Shown here: piece by piece, positions 41,091 to 50,068 of the stretch
Layout: the number at the start of each line of letters is the position of its first letter
How positions within the stretch are numbered: position 1 is the stretch's first letter
Assembly: GCA_024235875.1 (NCBI GenBank)
Contig: JACKLP010000009.1
Location: 55,403-119,402, forward strand
Reading direction: 5' to 3'
Length of the DNA: 64,000 bases
Origin: Burkholderiaceae bacterium
GTDB lineage: Bacteria; Pseudomonadota; Gammaproteobacteria; Burkholderiales; Burkholderiaceae_E
Translations under genes and position numbers: made by a program
The notes under the pieces: model-generated
Told to the model about the DNA's origin: nothing
What the model saw: only the letters and a program-made list of their open reading frames with translations
The model's database searches: none

Positions 41091-43961
41091 TCAGGCGAAT
41101 CGGCGCTTCTCGCCTGCGCCATGCAGGTTCGACACACAACGGCCGCACAGCTCCGGATGATCCGGGTCATGCCCTACGTCGGCGGTGTAGTGCCAGCATC
41201 TGCCGCATTTCGCGTTGGCGCTCGGCGTGACGTCGATACCGTTGTCGTCGGCGTTGCCGAGCACCACGCGCGCGCTCGATGTGATCAGAACAAAACGCAG
41301 TTCCTCGTCGATCGTCGAGAGCAGGGCATGTGTGTCGGCGTCGGCTCGCACACTGACCTCGGCCTGCAAGGACGACCCGATTCTTCCCGCTGCGCGCTGT
41401 TCCTCGATGCACTTGAGCACCTCGCCCCGCCATTCGCGGATTCGGGTCCATCTGGCGATCAGGGCGTCGGCGTCCGGAATTGCCGGGAATCGATGCCAGG
41501 TCTGTGTGAAGATGGTTTCGCCACCTTCCTTCCAGAGCCGGGGCGCGAACACGGGCCAGGCTTCCTCGGCGGTGAACGATAGCATCGGCGCCATGATCCG
41601 CAGCATCGCATCCGTGATGTGGTGGAGTACGGTTTGCGCGGAACGACGGGCATGGCTCCCGGGGGCCGTCGTGTAGAGGCGATCCTTGAGAATGTCCAGG
41701 TAGAACGCGCCCAGGTCCTCGGAACAGAAGACCTGCAGCTTGGCGACTACCGGGTGGAACTCGAAGCGATCGAGATCCCGTTCGATTTCGGCCTGCCAGG
41801 CCGCCGTCATTGCAAGCGCGTAGCGATCCAGCTCTAGCAATTCGTCGATCGGCACCGCGTCCGCGACCGGATCGAAGTCGCTGACGTTGGCGAGCAGAAA
41901 GCGCAGCGTGTTGCGAATGCGACGATAGGACTCGACGACGCGTTTGAGGATCTCGTCGGAGAGCGCCAGTTCGCCCGAGTAATCGGTGCTGGCAACCCAT
42001 AGCCGCAGAATCTCGGCGCCGAGCTTCTCGTAGATCTCGTGTGGTTCGATGCCGTTGCCGAGCGACTTGGACATCTTGCGGCCCTGGCCGTCGACCACGA
42101 AGCCGTGGGTGAGCAGCGAGCGGTACGGCGGTACGCCGTTGAGCATCGAGGAGGTCAGCAGTGACGAATGGAACCAGCCCCGATGCTGGTCGCTGCCCTC
42201 CAGGTACATGTCGGCGGGAAACGCCGACTTGGAAGCATGGGAACCGCGCAGCACGGTCTGGTGGGTCGTGCCAGAGTCGAACCACACATCGAGGGTGTCG
42301 CGGTTCTTCTGCCAGTCTTGCGGGTTTTCTTCGCCGACCTCGCGCAGCAGGGCCTCGCCGTCCAGCCGCTGCCAGATCTCGATGCCCGATTGCTCCACCT
42401 GACGCGCAACCCGTTCGAGCAGCTCGAGCGTCTTCGGATGCAGCTCGCCGGTTTCGCGATGGACGAAGAAGGCCATCGGGACGCCCCACTGGCGTTGGCG
42501 AGACAAGGTCCAGTCCGGGCGATTGGCGATCATGCCGTAGAGTCTCGCCTTGCCCCAGGCCGGATAGAACGTGGTCGCATCGATGCCCGCCAGCGCGCTC
42601 TCGCGCAGGGTCGGGCCGCCGTCGTTGGGGGTGATGTCCATGCCGGCGAACCACTGCGACGACGCCCGGTAGATGATCGGCGATTTGTGTCGCCAGCAAT
42701 GCATGTAGCTGTGAGCGTGCTTCTCGACATGCAGCAGGCGACCGGACTCGCGCAGATGTTCGACGACCTTCGGATTCGCGTCCCAGATCGAGAGCCCGCC
42801 GAACAGCGGCAGCGTCTCGACGTAGCGGCCGTCTCCGAGAACCGGCTGGAGGATGTCCACGTCGCGCATGCCGTAGTGCCGGCACGAGTTGAAGTCCTCG
42901 ACGCCATAGGCCGGTGCCGAGTGGACGATCCCGGTACCGGTGTCGGTGGTCACGTAGTCACCCAGATAGACCGGCGAGCGACGATCGTAGAAGGGATGGT
43001 CGAACTCGATTCCTTCGAGCGCCTTGCCATGGCAGATCGCGATCACCTCGCCGTTCAGCCCGTACTGGGCCAGACAGGCCTCGACTCGCTCGCGCGCCAG
43101 CAACAGCAACGTGGGCTGGTCCAGCCAGTCGGTTCGAACCAGCGCGTACTCGAGCTCGGGATGGGCGTTGAGCGCCTGGTTGGCCGGCAAGGTCCACGGC
43201 GTGGTGGTCCAGATCACGCAGAAACCGCGATCGAGCGGCAGGCCGGGCAAGCCGAAGGCCCGTGCCAGCGCAGCGTTGCTGTCGGCATTGAAGCCGAAAC
43301 CGACATCGACGGCGAAGTCGGTCCGGTCCGCGTATTCGACCTCGGCCTCGGCCAGCGCCGAACCGCAGTCGAAGCACCAGTTGACCGGTTTCAGGCCCCG
43401 AAAGACGTAGCCCTTCTCGAGGATTCGTCCAAGCGCTCGCAGCTCGTCGGCCTCGTTGCGAGGCGCCATCGTCAGGTACGGGTCGCCCCAGTCACCGAGC
43501 ACGCCCAGGCGCATGAAGCCGGCTTTCTGGCGTGCGATCTGCTCGGTCGCGTAGGCCCGCGACTTGGATTGCACTTCCTCGGGCGGCAGGCCGCGACCGA
43601 ACTCCTTCTCGATCCGGATCTCGATCGGCATGCCATGGCAGTCCCAGCCCGGGATGTAGCGCGCGTCGAAGCCCGCCATCTGCCGGCTCTTGACGATCAT
43701 GTCCTTGAGGATCTTGTTCACGGCGTGGCCGTTGTGGATGTCGCCGTTCGCGAAGGGCGGGCCATCATGCAGTTGCCACAGCGGACGACCGACCGAAGCC
43801 GCGCGGATACGCGTGTAGATACCCTTGTCTTCCCACTCGCGGGTCCACTGCGGTTCCCGCCGGGGCAGGTCGCCGCGCATCGGAAAGGGGGTCTCGGGCA
43901 AATTGAGCGTGTTGCGATACGCGTTCTGTTCCGCCTTGGCCTTCTTGCCGGCGTTAGCCAT
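41091..43961 (-). CDS. ileS: Isoleucyl-tRNA synthetase
   Basis: 956 residues from ATG 43961. The HIGH motif appears as HNGH at 76-79 (in PPFANGDIHNGHAVNKIL), an accepted variant, and KMSKS is at 629-633. The C-terminal zinc-binding segment CGRCWHYTADVG with CGRCVSNLHG is present. It charges tRNA-Ile and edits valine. The start overlaps the end of ribF by eight bases and the stop lies just before lspA. Confidence 0.97.
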   Translation of the reverse strand: MANAGKKAKAEQNAYRNTLNLPETPFPMRGDLPRREPQWTREWEDKGIYTRIRAASVGRPLWQLHDGPPFANGDIHNGHAVNKILKDMIVKSRQMAGFDARYIPGWDCHGMPIEIRIEKEFGRGLPPEEVQSKSRAYATEQIARQKAGFMRLGVLGDWGDPYLTMAPRNEADELRALGRILEKGYVFRGLKPVNWCFDCGSALAEAEVEYADRTDFAVDVGFGFNADSNAALARAFGLPGLPLDRGFCVIWTTTPWTLPANQALNAHPELEYALVRTDWLDQPTLLLLARERVEACLAQYGLNGEVIAICHGKALEGIEFDHPFYDRRSPVYLGDYVTTDTGTGIVHSAPAYGVEDFNSCRHYGMRDVDILQPVLGDGRYVETLPLFGGLSIWDANPKVVEHLRESGRLLHVEKHAHSYMHCWRHKSPIIYRASSQWFAGMDITPNDGGPTLRESALAGIDATTFYPAWGKARLYGMIANRPDWTLSRQRQWGVPMAFFVHRETGELHPKTLELLERVARQVEQSGIEIWQRLDGEALLREVGEENPQDWQKNRDTLDVWFDSGTTHQTVLRGSHASKSAFPADMYLEGSDQHRGWFHSSLLTSSMLNGVPPYRSLLTHGFVVDGQGRKMSKSLGNGIEPHEIYEKLGAEILRLWVASTDYSGELALSDEILKRVVESYRRIRNTLRFLLANVSDFDPVADAVPIDELLELDRYALAMTAAWQAEIERDLDRFEFHPVVAKLQVFCSEDLGAFYLDILKDRLYTTAPGSHARRSAQTVLHHITDAMLRIMAPMLSFTAEEAWPVFAPRLWKEGGETIFTQTWHRFPAIPDADALIARWTRIREWRGEVLKCIEEQRAAGRIGSSLQAEVSVRADADTHALLSTIDEELRFVLITSSARVVLGNADDNGIDVTPSANAKCGRCWHYTADVGHDPDHPELCGRCVSNLHGAGEKRRFA

Positions 43962-44964
43962 CGTCTTTCTCTCGTTTCTCTGTTTGGGCTGCGGGCACAG
44001 GCGCAGCGGTGGCGGGCGTGAGCCTGCCCGATTGCTCGAACCAGGCGCGCGCCTGGCGGGTATCGGTATCGATCTGGGCGCGCAGCGCATCGAGTCCGTC
44101 GAAATCGAGTTCGTCGCGCAGGCGGGCGAGGAATTCCACCCTCACCAGATGGCCGTAGACCTCCCGCGCGAAATCGAACAGGTGGACCTCGAGCAACAGC
44201 TTGCCGTCGCTTTCGACCGCCGGGCGGGTGCCGAGGCTGGCGACCGCCGGCAATGGCGAGTCCGCGAGCCCGTGGACCCGCACGACGAAGATCCCCTTGA
44301 GCGCGGGCTTCGGGAAAGGGATGCGGAGATTCAGCGTCGGGAAACCGAGCTGGCGACCCAGCTTGCGCCCATGCACCACGTGGCCCGAGATCGCGTACGG
44401 CCGACCGAGCAGCTTGGTGACCCGATCGAAATTCCCGCTCGCCAGTGCATCGCGCACGGCCGAGCTGGACACACGCTGGCCATCCTCGACGACGGTTTCC
44501 ATTTGTTCGAGCCGATAGCCGCCGGATTGCGCGAACGCGCTCAGCAGCGCCACGTCGCCGGCCCGGCGCGCGCCGAAGCGGAAATCGTCGCCGATCAGCA
44601 GATGGCGCGTCCGAAGGCCATCGACGACGATCTCGGAGACGAACTGCTCGGCGCTCAGTTGCGCGAAGCTTTCGTTGAAGTGCGCGATGCAGACGCGATC
44701 GACGCCGCAGGCCGCCAGCGCATCCAGCTTGTCGCGCTCGGTCAGGATGCGGGCTGGTGGCGTGCCGCGCCCGAGCGTAGCGAAGTACTCGCGCGGGTGC
44801 GGCTCGAAGGTCAGCACGCAAACGGGCAGTCCCGTCGGCGCAGCAGCGGCTCTGAGGCGCTCGATGACGGCCTGGTGCCCCCGGTGGACGCCGTCGTAGT
44901 TGCCGATCGTCAGCGCGCAGTCTCGACGCTCGTCGGGTGGCGGCAGGGTGCGGAACACCTCCAT
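43954..44964 (-). CDS. ribF: Bifunctional riboflavin kinase/FAD synthetase
   Basis: 336 residues from ATG 44964 (MEVFRTLPPPDERRDCALTI); an upstream TTG at 44991 would add nine residues. The nucleotidyltransferase part has GNYDGVHRGH (21-30) and VSSSAVRDAL. The kinase part begins GHVVHGRKLGRQLGFPTLNL and has GIFVVRV. It makes FMN, then FAD, from riboflavin. It overlaps ileS. A minus-strand TATAAT at 45000-45005 is a good -10, next to a 13-bp palindrome shared with the divergent purN promoter. Confidence 0.95.
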   Translation of the reverse strand: MEVFRTLPPPDERRDCALTIGNYDGVHRGHQAVIERLRAAAAPTGLPVCVLTFEPHPREYFATLGRGTPPARILTERDKLDALAACGVDRVCIAHFNESFAQLSAEQFVSEIVVDGLRTRHLLIGDDFRFGARRAGDVALLSAFAQSGGYRLEQMETVVEDGQRVSSSAVRDALASGNFDRVTKLLGRPYAISGHVVHGRKLGRQLGFPTLNLRIPFPKPALKGIFVVRVHGLADSPLPAVASLGTRPAVESDGKLLLEVHLFDFAREVYGHLVRVEFLARLRDELDFDGLDALRAQIDTDTRQARAWFEQSGRLTPATAAPVPAAQTEKREKDDG

Positions 44965-44999
44965 CTGGATTGGCTTCGTCCGGGTTGGCAAAACCTTGA

Positions 45000-45046
45000 A
45001 TTATAAGGGTTTCAAACCCGCTCATGTTGCGGCGCGGTGCTAGAAT
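45000..45046. promoter_or_regulatory. Divergent ribF/purN promoter region with palindrome
   Basis: Complement of 45000-45005 is TATAAT for ribF. On the plus strand TGCTAGAAT (45038-45046) is an extended -10 for purN, whose ATG begins only 7 bp later, so the purN message should be nearly leaderless. GGGTTTCAAACCC (45007-45019) sits between the two -10 elements and could be an operator. Confidence 0.5.
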
Positions 45047-45053
45047 CCGCGCG

Positions 45054-45707
45054 ATGAAAAACGTCGTGGTGCTGATTTCCGGGGTCGGATCGAACATGGC
45101 CCGGATCGTCGACTGCTGCCGCGACGAGAGATGGCCGGCACGCATCGCGGCGGTCGTCTCGAACCGTCCCGACGCGGCCGGGCTCGAGCGGGCGCGTGAG
45201 CGCGGCGTGCCGGTCCTGGTCGTCGACCACCGCGACTTCGATTCCCGTGCGGCCTTTGATCGGGCGCTTGGCGATGCGGTCGAGCGGCACGCACCCGACT
45301 GGGTCGCGCTGGCCGGATTCATGCGTGTGCTCGGCGATGATTTCGTGGCCCGCTTCCAGGGCAGGCTGGTCAACATCCATCCGTCCTTGCTGCCCGCGTT
45401 CACCGGCCTGCACACGCATCGACGCGCGCTGGCCGCGGGCGTCCGAGTCCATGGTGCGACCGTGCACCTGGTCGAGCCCGCGCTCGATTCGGGGCCGATC
45501 CTGGCTCAGGCAGTCGTGCCGGTGCTCGATGACGATGACGAGCATCGACTGGCCCGGCGGGTGCTCGCTGCCGAGCATCGGCTCTACCCGGCCGTTCTGC
45601 GATGGCTGATCGAAGGCAGGCTTCGAACCGATGGTCCGCGGGCAGTTCTGCGGGCCGAACCCGGCGAGTCGCTGCTGCTCCTGCCCACCGAGACTCCCGA
45701 TGTCTGA
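45054..45707 (+). CDS. purN: Phosphoribosylglycinamide formyltransferase 1
   Basis: 217 residues. The start MKNVVVLISGVGSNMARI matches PurN. VALAGFMRVLGDDFV, HPSLLPAFTGLHTHRRAL and VHGATVHLVEPALDSGPILAQAVVPV hold the catalytic Asn-His-Asp set and substrate sites. It transfers a formyl group from 10-formyl-THF to GAR in purine synthesis. It overlaps the methyltransferase gene by eight bases. Confidence 0.95.
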   Translation: MKNVVVLISGVGSNMARIVDCCRDERWPARIAAVVSNRPDAAGLERARERGVPVLVVDHRDFDSRAAFDRALGDAVERHAPDWVALAGFMRVLGDDFVARFQGRLVNIHPSLLPAFTGLHTHRRALAAGVRVHGATVHLVEPALDSGPILAQAVVPVLDDDDEHRLARRVLAAEHRLYPAVLRWLIEGRLRTDGPRAVLRAEPGESLLLLPTETPDV

Positions 45708-46974
45708 GCGGCGCCGACATCGTCAGGACACGCCCGCCGTGGGCGGCTTGGCGGCGATCGCCGCGCAGGCGCTGGCGATCTCGATCGAGTCCCTGGACGG
45801 GCCCTTGCCGGCCGATCGGGTGCTCGCCGGCTTTTTCCGCGCGCACCCCAAGCTGGGCCGCCGAGATCGCGGTCTGATCGCCGAGGCGGTCTTCGACGTC
45901 CTTCGGAACCGTCGCCGCTATGCCTGGCTGGCGCAAGGGGGCGCCGGTGACACGGTGCGGCGCTTGCTGTTGCTGTCGCCCGCGGCCAATGCGCTGGCTC
46001 GCTCGCCCGAGGAATCCGCATGGCTTGCCCGCCTGGCCGGCATCGACGAGGCCTCCTTGCCGCCCGCCGTACGCGCGAGCCTCCCGGACTGGCTCGCAAC
46101 GGCACTCGCGGTCCAATACGGGGCCGGGCGTTTCGAGGCGATCACCGCTTCGCTATTGCGACCGGCCCCATTGGATCTCCGGGTCAATCTGCTCAAGGGC
46201 TCGCGAGATGAGGCCTTGGCCGTGCTGGCTGCCGACGGCATCGACGCCGGCCCGTCGCCCCTGGCCGCGACCGCGCTGCGGGTTCGTGGCAAGCCGGCGC
46301 TGGAGCGCAGCCGTGCCTTTGTCGATGGCCTGGTCGAAGTCCAGGACGCCGGAAGCCAGGCGCTGTGTGCGTTTGCCGGCCCGCGTCGTGGTCAGACCGT
46401 GGTGGACTTGTGTGCAGGTGCGGGTGGCAAGACGCTGGCGATGGCGGCGGCCATGCGATCACGTGGGCAGGTCTTCGCCTGCGACGTCTCGGCCGCCCGC
46501 CTGGCTCGGCTGCGACCGCGGCTGGTGCGCTCTGGCGCGAGCAACGTGCAACCGATGCGCATCGAGAGCGAGGTGGATCCCAGGTTGACTCGCCTGCGTT
46601 CGCGCGCCGACCTCGTTCTCGTCGATGCGCCATGCAGCGGAACCGGCACGCTGCGTCGCAATCCCGACCTCAAGTGGCGTCTCGCGCCGGACGCAATCGC
46701 GCGGCTGGCGAACCAGCAACGGGCGATCCTCGGCGCCGCTTCGAGGCTGGTGAAGCCGGGCGGTGTGCTCGTGTATGCCACCTGCAGCCTGCTCGAAGCC
46801 GAGAACGAAGCGGTCGCCGCCTGGTTCGACTCCGATGCCGGCTGGCAGCGGCGCCCGGCACCCGCGGCGTTCGACGCCTGGTGCAATGAACGAGGGGAGC
46901 TACGATTGAGCCCCGAGCGCGACGACAGCGACGGCTTCTTCGCTGCTGCCTGGAGCCGGGCGGCGGGGAAATAG
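45700..46974 (+). CDS. rsmB: RsmB-like 16S rRNA (cytosine-5) methyltransferase
   Basis: 424 residues. An N-terminal NusB-like RNA-binding region (about 20-150) is followed by a SAM-dependent domain with VVDLCAGAGGKTLAM, DAPCSGTG (Cys312) and YATCSLLEAEN (Cys362). The two cysteines are the catalytic pair of m5C methyltransferases. RsmB modifies C967 of 16S rRNA. The N-terminal domain fits RsmB better than RsmF, though the exact target is family inference. Confidence 0.88.
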   Translation: MSERRRHRQDTPAVGGLAAIAAQALAISIESLDGPLPADRVLAGFFRAHPKLGRRDRGLIAEAVFDVLRNRRRYAWLAQGGAGDTVRRLLLLSPAANALARSPEESAWLARLAGIDEASLPPAVRASLPDWLATALAVQYGAGRFEAITASLLRPAPLDLRVNLLKGSRDEALAVLAADGIDAGPSPLAATALRVRGKPALERSRAFVDGLVEVQDAGSQALCAFAGPRRGQTVVDLCAGAGGKTLAMAAAMRSRGQVFACDVSAARLARLRPRLVRSGASNVQPMRIESEVDPRLTRLRSRADLVLVDAPCSGTGTLRRNPDLKWRLAPDAIARLANQQRAILGAASRLVKPGGVLVYATCSLLEAENEAVAAWFDSDAGWQRRPAPAAFDAWCNERGELRLSPERDDSDGFFAAAWSRAAGK

Positions 46975-47049
46975 GGCCGTACGGTCCGCAAGCTCGTTCA
47001 AAGCGTTTTCTTCGCGCGACGAAGACGGCTGGTCATTGCATCCAGAAGG

Positions 47050-47055
47050 TAGAAT
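47050..47055 (+). promoter_or_regulatory. Likely -10 element of the desaturase gene
   Basis: TAGAAT ends 32 bp before the GTG start at 47088, giving a leader of about 26 nt. No convincing -35. Confidence 0.4.
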
Positions 47056-47087
47056 TGCGCGAATTCCCGACCTAGGTACACGGACTG

Positions 47088-48305
47088 GTGAATACGATCC
47101 TCGAATTCCTCGACACGGGTCTGCTCGATTTCGAATGGTGGCAGATCGTCGTCTATGCGCTTGTCGTCACTCACATCACGATCGCGGCGGTCACGATCTA
47201 TCTACACCGCTGCCAGGCCCACCGTGCGCTGGAGCTGCATCCGATCGTCTCTCATTTCTTCCGGTTCTGGCTGTGGCTGACGACCGGCATGGTGACGCGC
47301 CAGTGGGCGGCCGTGCATCGCAAGCATCACGCCAAGTGCGAGACGCCGGAAGATCCGCACAGCCCCCGGGTCTATGGCCTCAAGAAAGTATTGCTCGAGG
47401 GTGTCGAGCTCTATCGCGTCGCGGCGGCCGACAAGGAGATCGTTGAAAAATACGGTCACGGCGCACCCGACGACTGGCTCGAGCGCAAGTTGTATACGCC
47501 GTATTCATTCCTCGGCGTCTACGTGACGCTGGCGATCTGCCTGCTGTTGTTCGGCGTGAGCGGGTTGTCCGTGTTCGCGGTGCAGATGCTCTGGATCCCG
47601 GTGACCGCGGCGGGCATCATCAATGGCCTGGGGCATGCCAAGGGCTATCGCAATTTCGACTGCCCCGATGCCAGCACCAATGTGTTCCCCTGGGGGATCC
47701 TGATCGGTGGCGAGGAGTTGCACAACAACCACCACGCCTACGCCAGCTCCGCGAAGCTGTCGGCCAAGTGGTACGAGTTCGATATCGGCTGGATGTACAT
47801 CCGGATCATGTCGATGCTGGGCCTGGCCAAGGTGCGCCGGGTGCTGCCGCGACCCAGGCTCGAGTCGCCGAAGGCGACGATCGACGCCGAAACCCTGCAG
47901 GCGGTCATCACGATGCGCTATGACGTGATGGCGCAATTCGCTCGCAGCCTTCGCAATGCCTGCACCGAGGAAGCCGAGCGCCTGCGCAAGTTGCAGCGCC
48001 CCGAGTTTCATTTGCTTGAGTCCGCCCGTCGTTGGTTGCCGCGTGACGTGAACTGGTGGACCGAGGGCAACAAGGCCAAGCTTTCAGAGGTCCTGGCGGC
48101 CAGCGATCGGGTCAAGACCCTGGTCGAGATGCGGCGCGAACTCTCCCACGTCTGGGAGCGCTCGAATCTCACGCGCGAGCAACTCGTCTCCCACCTGCAG
48201 GCCTGGTGCCGGCGCGCCGAAGAAAGCGGCGTTCACGCGCTCCAGGAACTGGCTTTGCGGGTTCGACGCTACTCGCGCCACGCGGCTGGCGGGCAGGGCG
48301 CCTGA
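47088..48305 (+). CDS. Membrane fatty acid desaturase with C-terminal extension
   Basis: 405 residues from GTG 47088. The three histidine boxes of acyl-CoA/acyl-lipid desaturases are HRCQAH (40-45), HRKHH (77-81) and HNNHH (212-216), between hydrophobic helices, so it should insert a double bond in membrane fatty acids. After about residue 260 comes a 145-residue soluble extension rich in charged helices (LSEVLAASDRVKTLVEMR, QAWCRRAEESGVHALQELA). This resembles the C-terminal part of ISL3-family transposases rather than anything in a desaturase. GTG is the only suitable start. Confidence 0.88.
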   Translation: MNTILEFLDTGLLDFEWWQIVVYALVVTHITIAAVTIYLHRCQAHRALELHPIVSHFFRFWLWLTTGMVTRQWAAVHRKHHAKCETPEDPHSPRVYGLKKVLLEGVELYRVAAADKEIVEKYGHGAPDDWLERKLYTPYSFLGVYVTLAICLLLFGVSGLSVFAVQMLWIPVTAAGIINGLGHAKGYRNFDCPDASTNVFPWGILIGGEELHNNHHAYASSAKLSAKWYEFDIGWMYIRIMSMLGLAKVRRVLPRPRLESPKATIDAETLQAVITMRYDVMAQFARSLRNACTEEAERLRKLQRPEFHLLESARRWLPRDVNWWTEGNKAKLSEVLAASDRVKTLVEMRRELSHVWERSNLTREQLVSHLQAWCRRAEESGVHALQELALRVRRYSRHAAGGQGA

Positions 48306-48369
48306 GGCCCTCGGGCCCGGGGCGGTGCCCGAGGGGCGCTCTGCTTCGAGGCCAGCGAAAAGGGCAAAC

Positions 48370-48405
48370 AAAAAAGGCGCCTCGATTCGAGGCGCCTTTT
48401 TTGTT
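48370..48405. terminator. Bidirectional terminator between desaturase and rpmG
   Basis: AAAAAAGGCGCCTCG and its reverse complement form a long stem around a 3-nt loop, flanked by an A-run on the left and a T-run on the right. It can end both the desaturase transcript and the convergent rpmB-rpmG transcript. Confidence 0.9.
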
Positions 48406-48433
48406 TCACCGGCCCACGCCGGCGATGAGCCGA

Positions 48434-48589
48434 TCACTTGATCTTCGTTTCCTTGTACTCGACATGCTTGCGGGCGACGGGATCGTACTTCTTGATCACC
48501 ATCTTCTCGGGCATGTTCCGCTTGTTCTTGGTCGTCGTGTAGAAATGGCCGGTACCGGCTGTGGATTCGAGTTTGATCTTGTCACGCAT
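48434..48589 (-). CDS. rpmG: 50S ribosomal protein L33
   Basis: 51 residues, read directly from the minus strand: MRDKIKLESTAGTGHFYTTT begins the protein and YKETKIK ends it. KNKRNMPEKMVIKKYDP is the conserved L33 core. It lacks the CXXC zinc pairs, so it is the zinc-independent form. Start ATG 48589 is preceded by GGAGAA. It follows rpmB by 149 bp on the same strand. Confidence 0.97.
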   Translation of the reverse strand: MRDKIKLESTAGTGHFYTTTKNKRNMPEKMVIKKYDPVARKHVEYKETKIK

Positions 48590-48738
48590 GTGAGTTCTCC
48601 GTAGCGGAAGCAGGCGGCTTCACCAAATCCGACATAGCCGCCATCATAGCGGCGATCGATGTGGCTTGGTGCACCCGAACGCCGCGATCTGCCGTGTTCT
48701 GTCGCAGGGCGTGGCGCTTGGCCGCCATACCGTGATGT

Positions 48739-48975
48739 TCAGACGGCCTCGCCGCGGGCGCGCAGCTCCGCGATGACGCTATCGATCCCTTTCTTGTCGA
48801 TCAGGCGCAGCGCTGCATTGGTCAGGCGCAGCCGAACCCAGCGGTTCTCGCTTTCGACCCAGAAGCGACGGCTCTGCAGGTTGGGCAGAAACCGACGCTT
48901 CGTCTTGTTGTTCGCATGGGAGACATTGTTGCCGACCATCGGCCCCTTGCCTGTCACCTGGCATACACGCGCCAT
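48739..48975 (-). CDS. rpmB: 50S ribosomal protein L28
   Basis: 78 residues, normal for L28: MARVCQVTGKGPMVGNNVSH, NNKTKRRFLPNLQ and RVRLRLTNAALRLIDKKGID-like segments. GGAGAA precedes the ATG. It is first in the rpmB-rpmG pair and is driven by a strong promoter near 49189-49218, with a leader of about 200 nt. Confidence 0.97.
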   Translation of the reverse strand: MARVCQVTGKGPMVGNNVSHANNKTKRRFLPNLQSRRFWVESENRWVRLRLTNAALRLIDKKGIDSVIAELRARGEAV

Positions 48976-49188
48976 GGCGGATTCTCCTGTTTACCGGTTC
49001 GCTGCCGGTGTCGGCAGGCTGGACTGGCGGCTCCGGACTTCCATGAAATCCGCCGCCAACGCCAAGCCTGGGCCACTCACCGGGTCGGATATTGACTCTA
49101 TTGACTAGACCCCGACCGTGGCAGGCCAAGTAAGCAAGAAGCGAGCATGCCAAAGCCACGGACTGCGGCAGCTGCCGCAAAGCCGAAA

Positions 49189-49218
49189 ATTATAGCATTT
49201 CAGCGACGAGCCAGACAA
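49189..49218 (-). promoter_or_regulatory. Promoter of rpmB-rpmG
   Basis: On the minus strand TTGTCT (complement of 49213-49218), an 18-bp spacer and TGCTATAAT, an extended consensus -10 (complement of 49189-49197). A perfect 16-bp palindrome TGCGGCAGCTGCCGCA (49164-49179) lies just downstream at the expected transcript start. Confidence 0.65.
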
Positions 49219-49221
49219 GGA

Positions 49222-50046
49222 TCAGAGGAGTCCTCGCTCGGCAAACGACAGGCAGTGATTGCCGGCCACGATGAAGTGGTCGAGCACGCCGATGTCGAGC
49301 GGGCGCAGCGCATCGACCAGCGCCCGAGTCAGCGCGCGATCCGCCGGGCTGGGCTCGGTGGCGCCCGATGGGTGATTGTGCGCGAACACGACCGCTGCCG
49401 CATTGAGCTCGATCGCGCGGCGGACGACTTCGCGCGGGTAGACGGCGGTCTGGGTCAGGGTGCCGCGGAACAGCTCCTCGGCGGCCAGCAGGCGATGCTG
49501 GGCGTCGACGAACAATGCCGCGAATACCTCGTAGCGGCGGTCACGCAACCAGAGCCGCAGGAAATCGCGAACCCTGGCCGGATCGGCCAGCATGTCGCCC
49601 CGGACCAAGTCTTCATGCAGCGTTCGACGAGCCAGCGCAATGGCGGCCTGCAGGCCGGCCCATCGGGCCGGGCCGAGGCCCGGTTCCCGGCAGGCGATGG
49701 CGACCGGCTGGCCGGTGAGGCCGGCCAGGCCGCCAAAGCGCACGAGGAGGTGGCGGGCGAGTTCCAGGACCGGCGTTCCGGGAAGCCCCGTGCGTAGCAC
49801 CACCGCCAGCAGTTCGGCGTCGGTGAGGGCTTCCGCGCCCTTGCTCAGCAGCCGCTCGCGCGGTCGTTCACCGGGCGGCCAGGCCGAGACCGGCGCCCGT
49901 GCGGCATGCGCGCCGGCCGGGCGAGGCGCGCACCCGGGCGGACGGGCGGAATCGTTCGAATCGCTGTCAGTGCTGGTGTTGGGCGCGCTCTTGCGTACCG
50001 TAGAATTCGGTGCTTGGGCAAGGTTTCGAGTTGGATCTCGGGTCAT
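49222..50046 (-). CDS. radC: RadC/JAMM-domain protein
   Basis: 274 residues from ATG 50046. An N-terminal helix-hairpin-helix-like region (ERPRERLLSKGAEALTDAELLAVVLRTG) is followed by the JAMM metal motif: VFAHNHPSGATEPSPADRALT and the final DHFIVAG. The conserved protein begins at about residue 50 (VSAWPPGERPRERLL). The first 50 residues are a Ser/Asp/Pro-rich tail without recognised homology. RadC was named for repair but its true job is unclear. The start lies 22 bp from that of fkpB on the other strand. Confidence 0.85.
   Translation of the reverse strand: MTRDPTRNLAQAPNSTVRKSAPNTSTDSDSNDSARPPGCAPRPAGAHAARAPVSAWPPGERPRERLLSKGAEALTDAELLAVVLRTGLPGTPVLELARHLLVRFGGLAGLTGQPVAIACREPGLGPARWAGLQAAIALARRTLHEDLVRGDMLADPARVRDFLRLWLRDRRYEVFAALFVDAQHRLLAAEELFRGTLTQTAVYPREVVRRAIELNAAAVVFAHNHPSGATEPSPADRALTRALVDALRPLDIGVLDHFIVAGNHCLSFAERGLL
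50000..50005 (+). promoter_or_regulatory. Likely -10 element of fkpB-ispH
   Basis: TAGAAT, with TTGGCG 15 bp upstream (49979-49984), would start transcription about 57 nt before fkpB. It lies inside the 5' coding part of radC. Confidence 0.4.
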
Positions 50047-50068
50047 TGGCTCGGGAACGGATGCTGGC

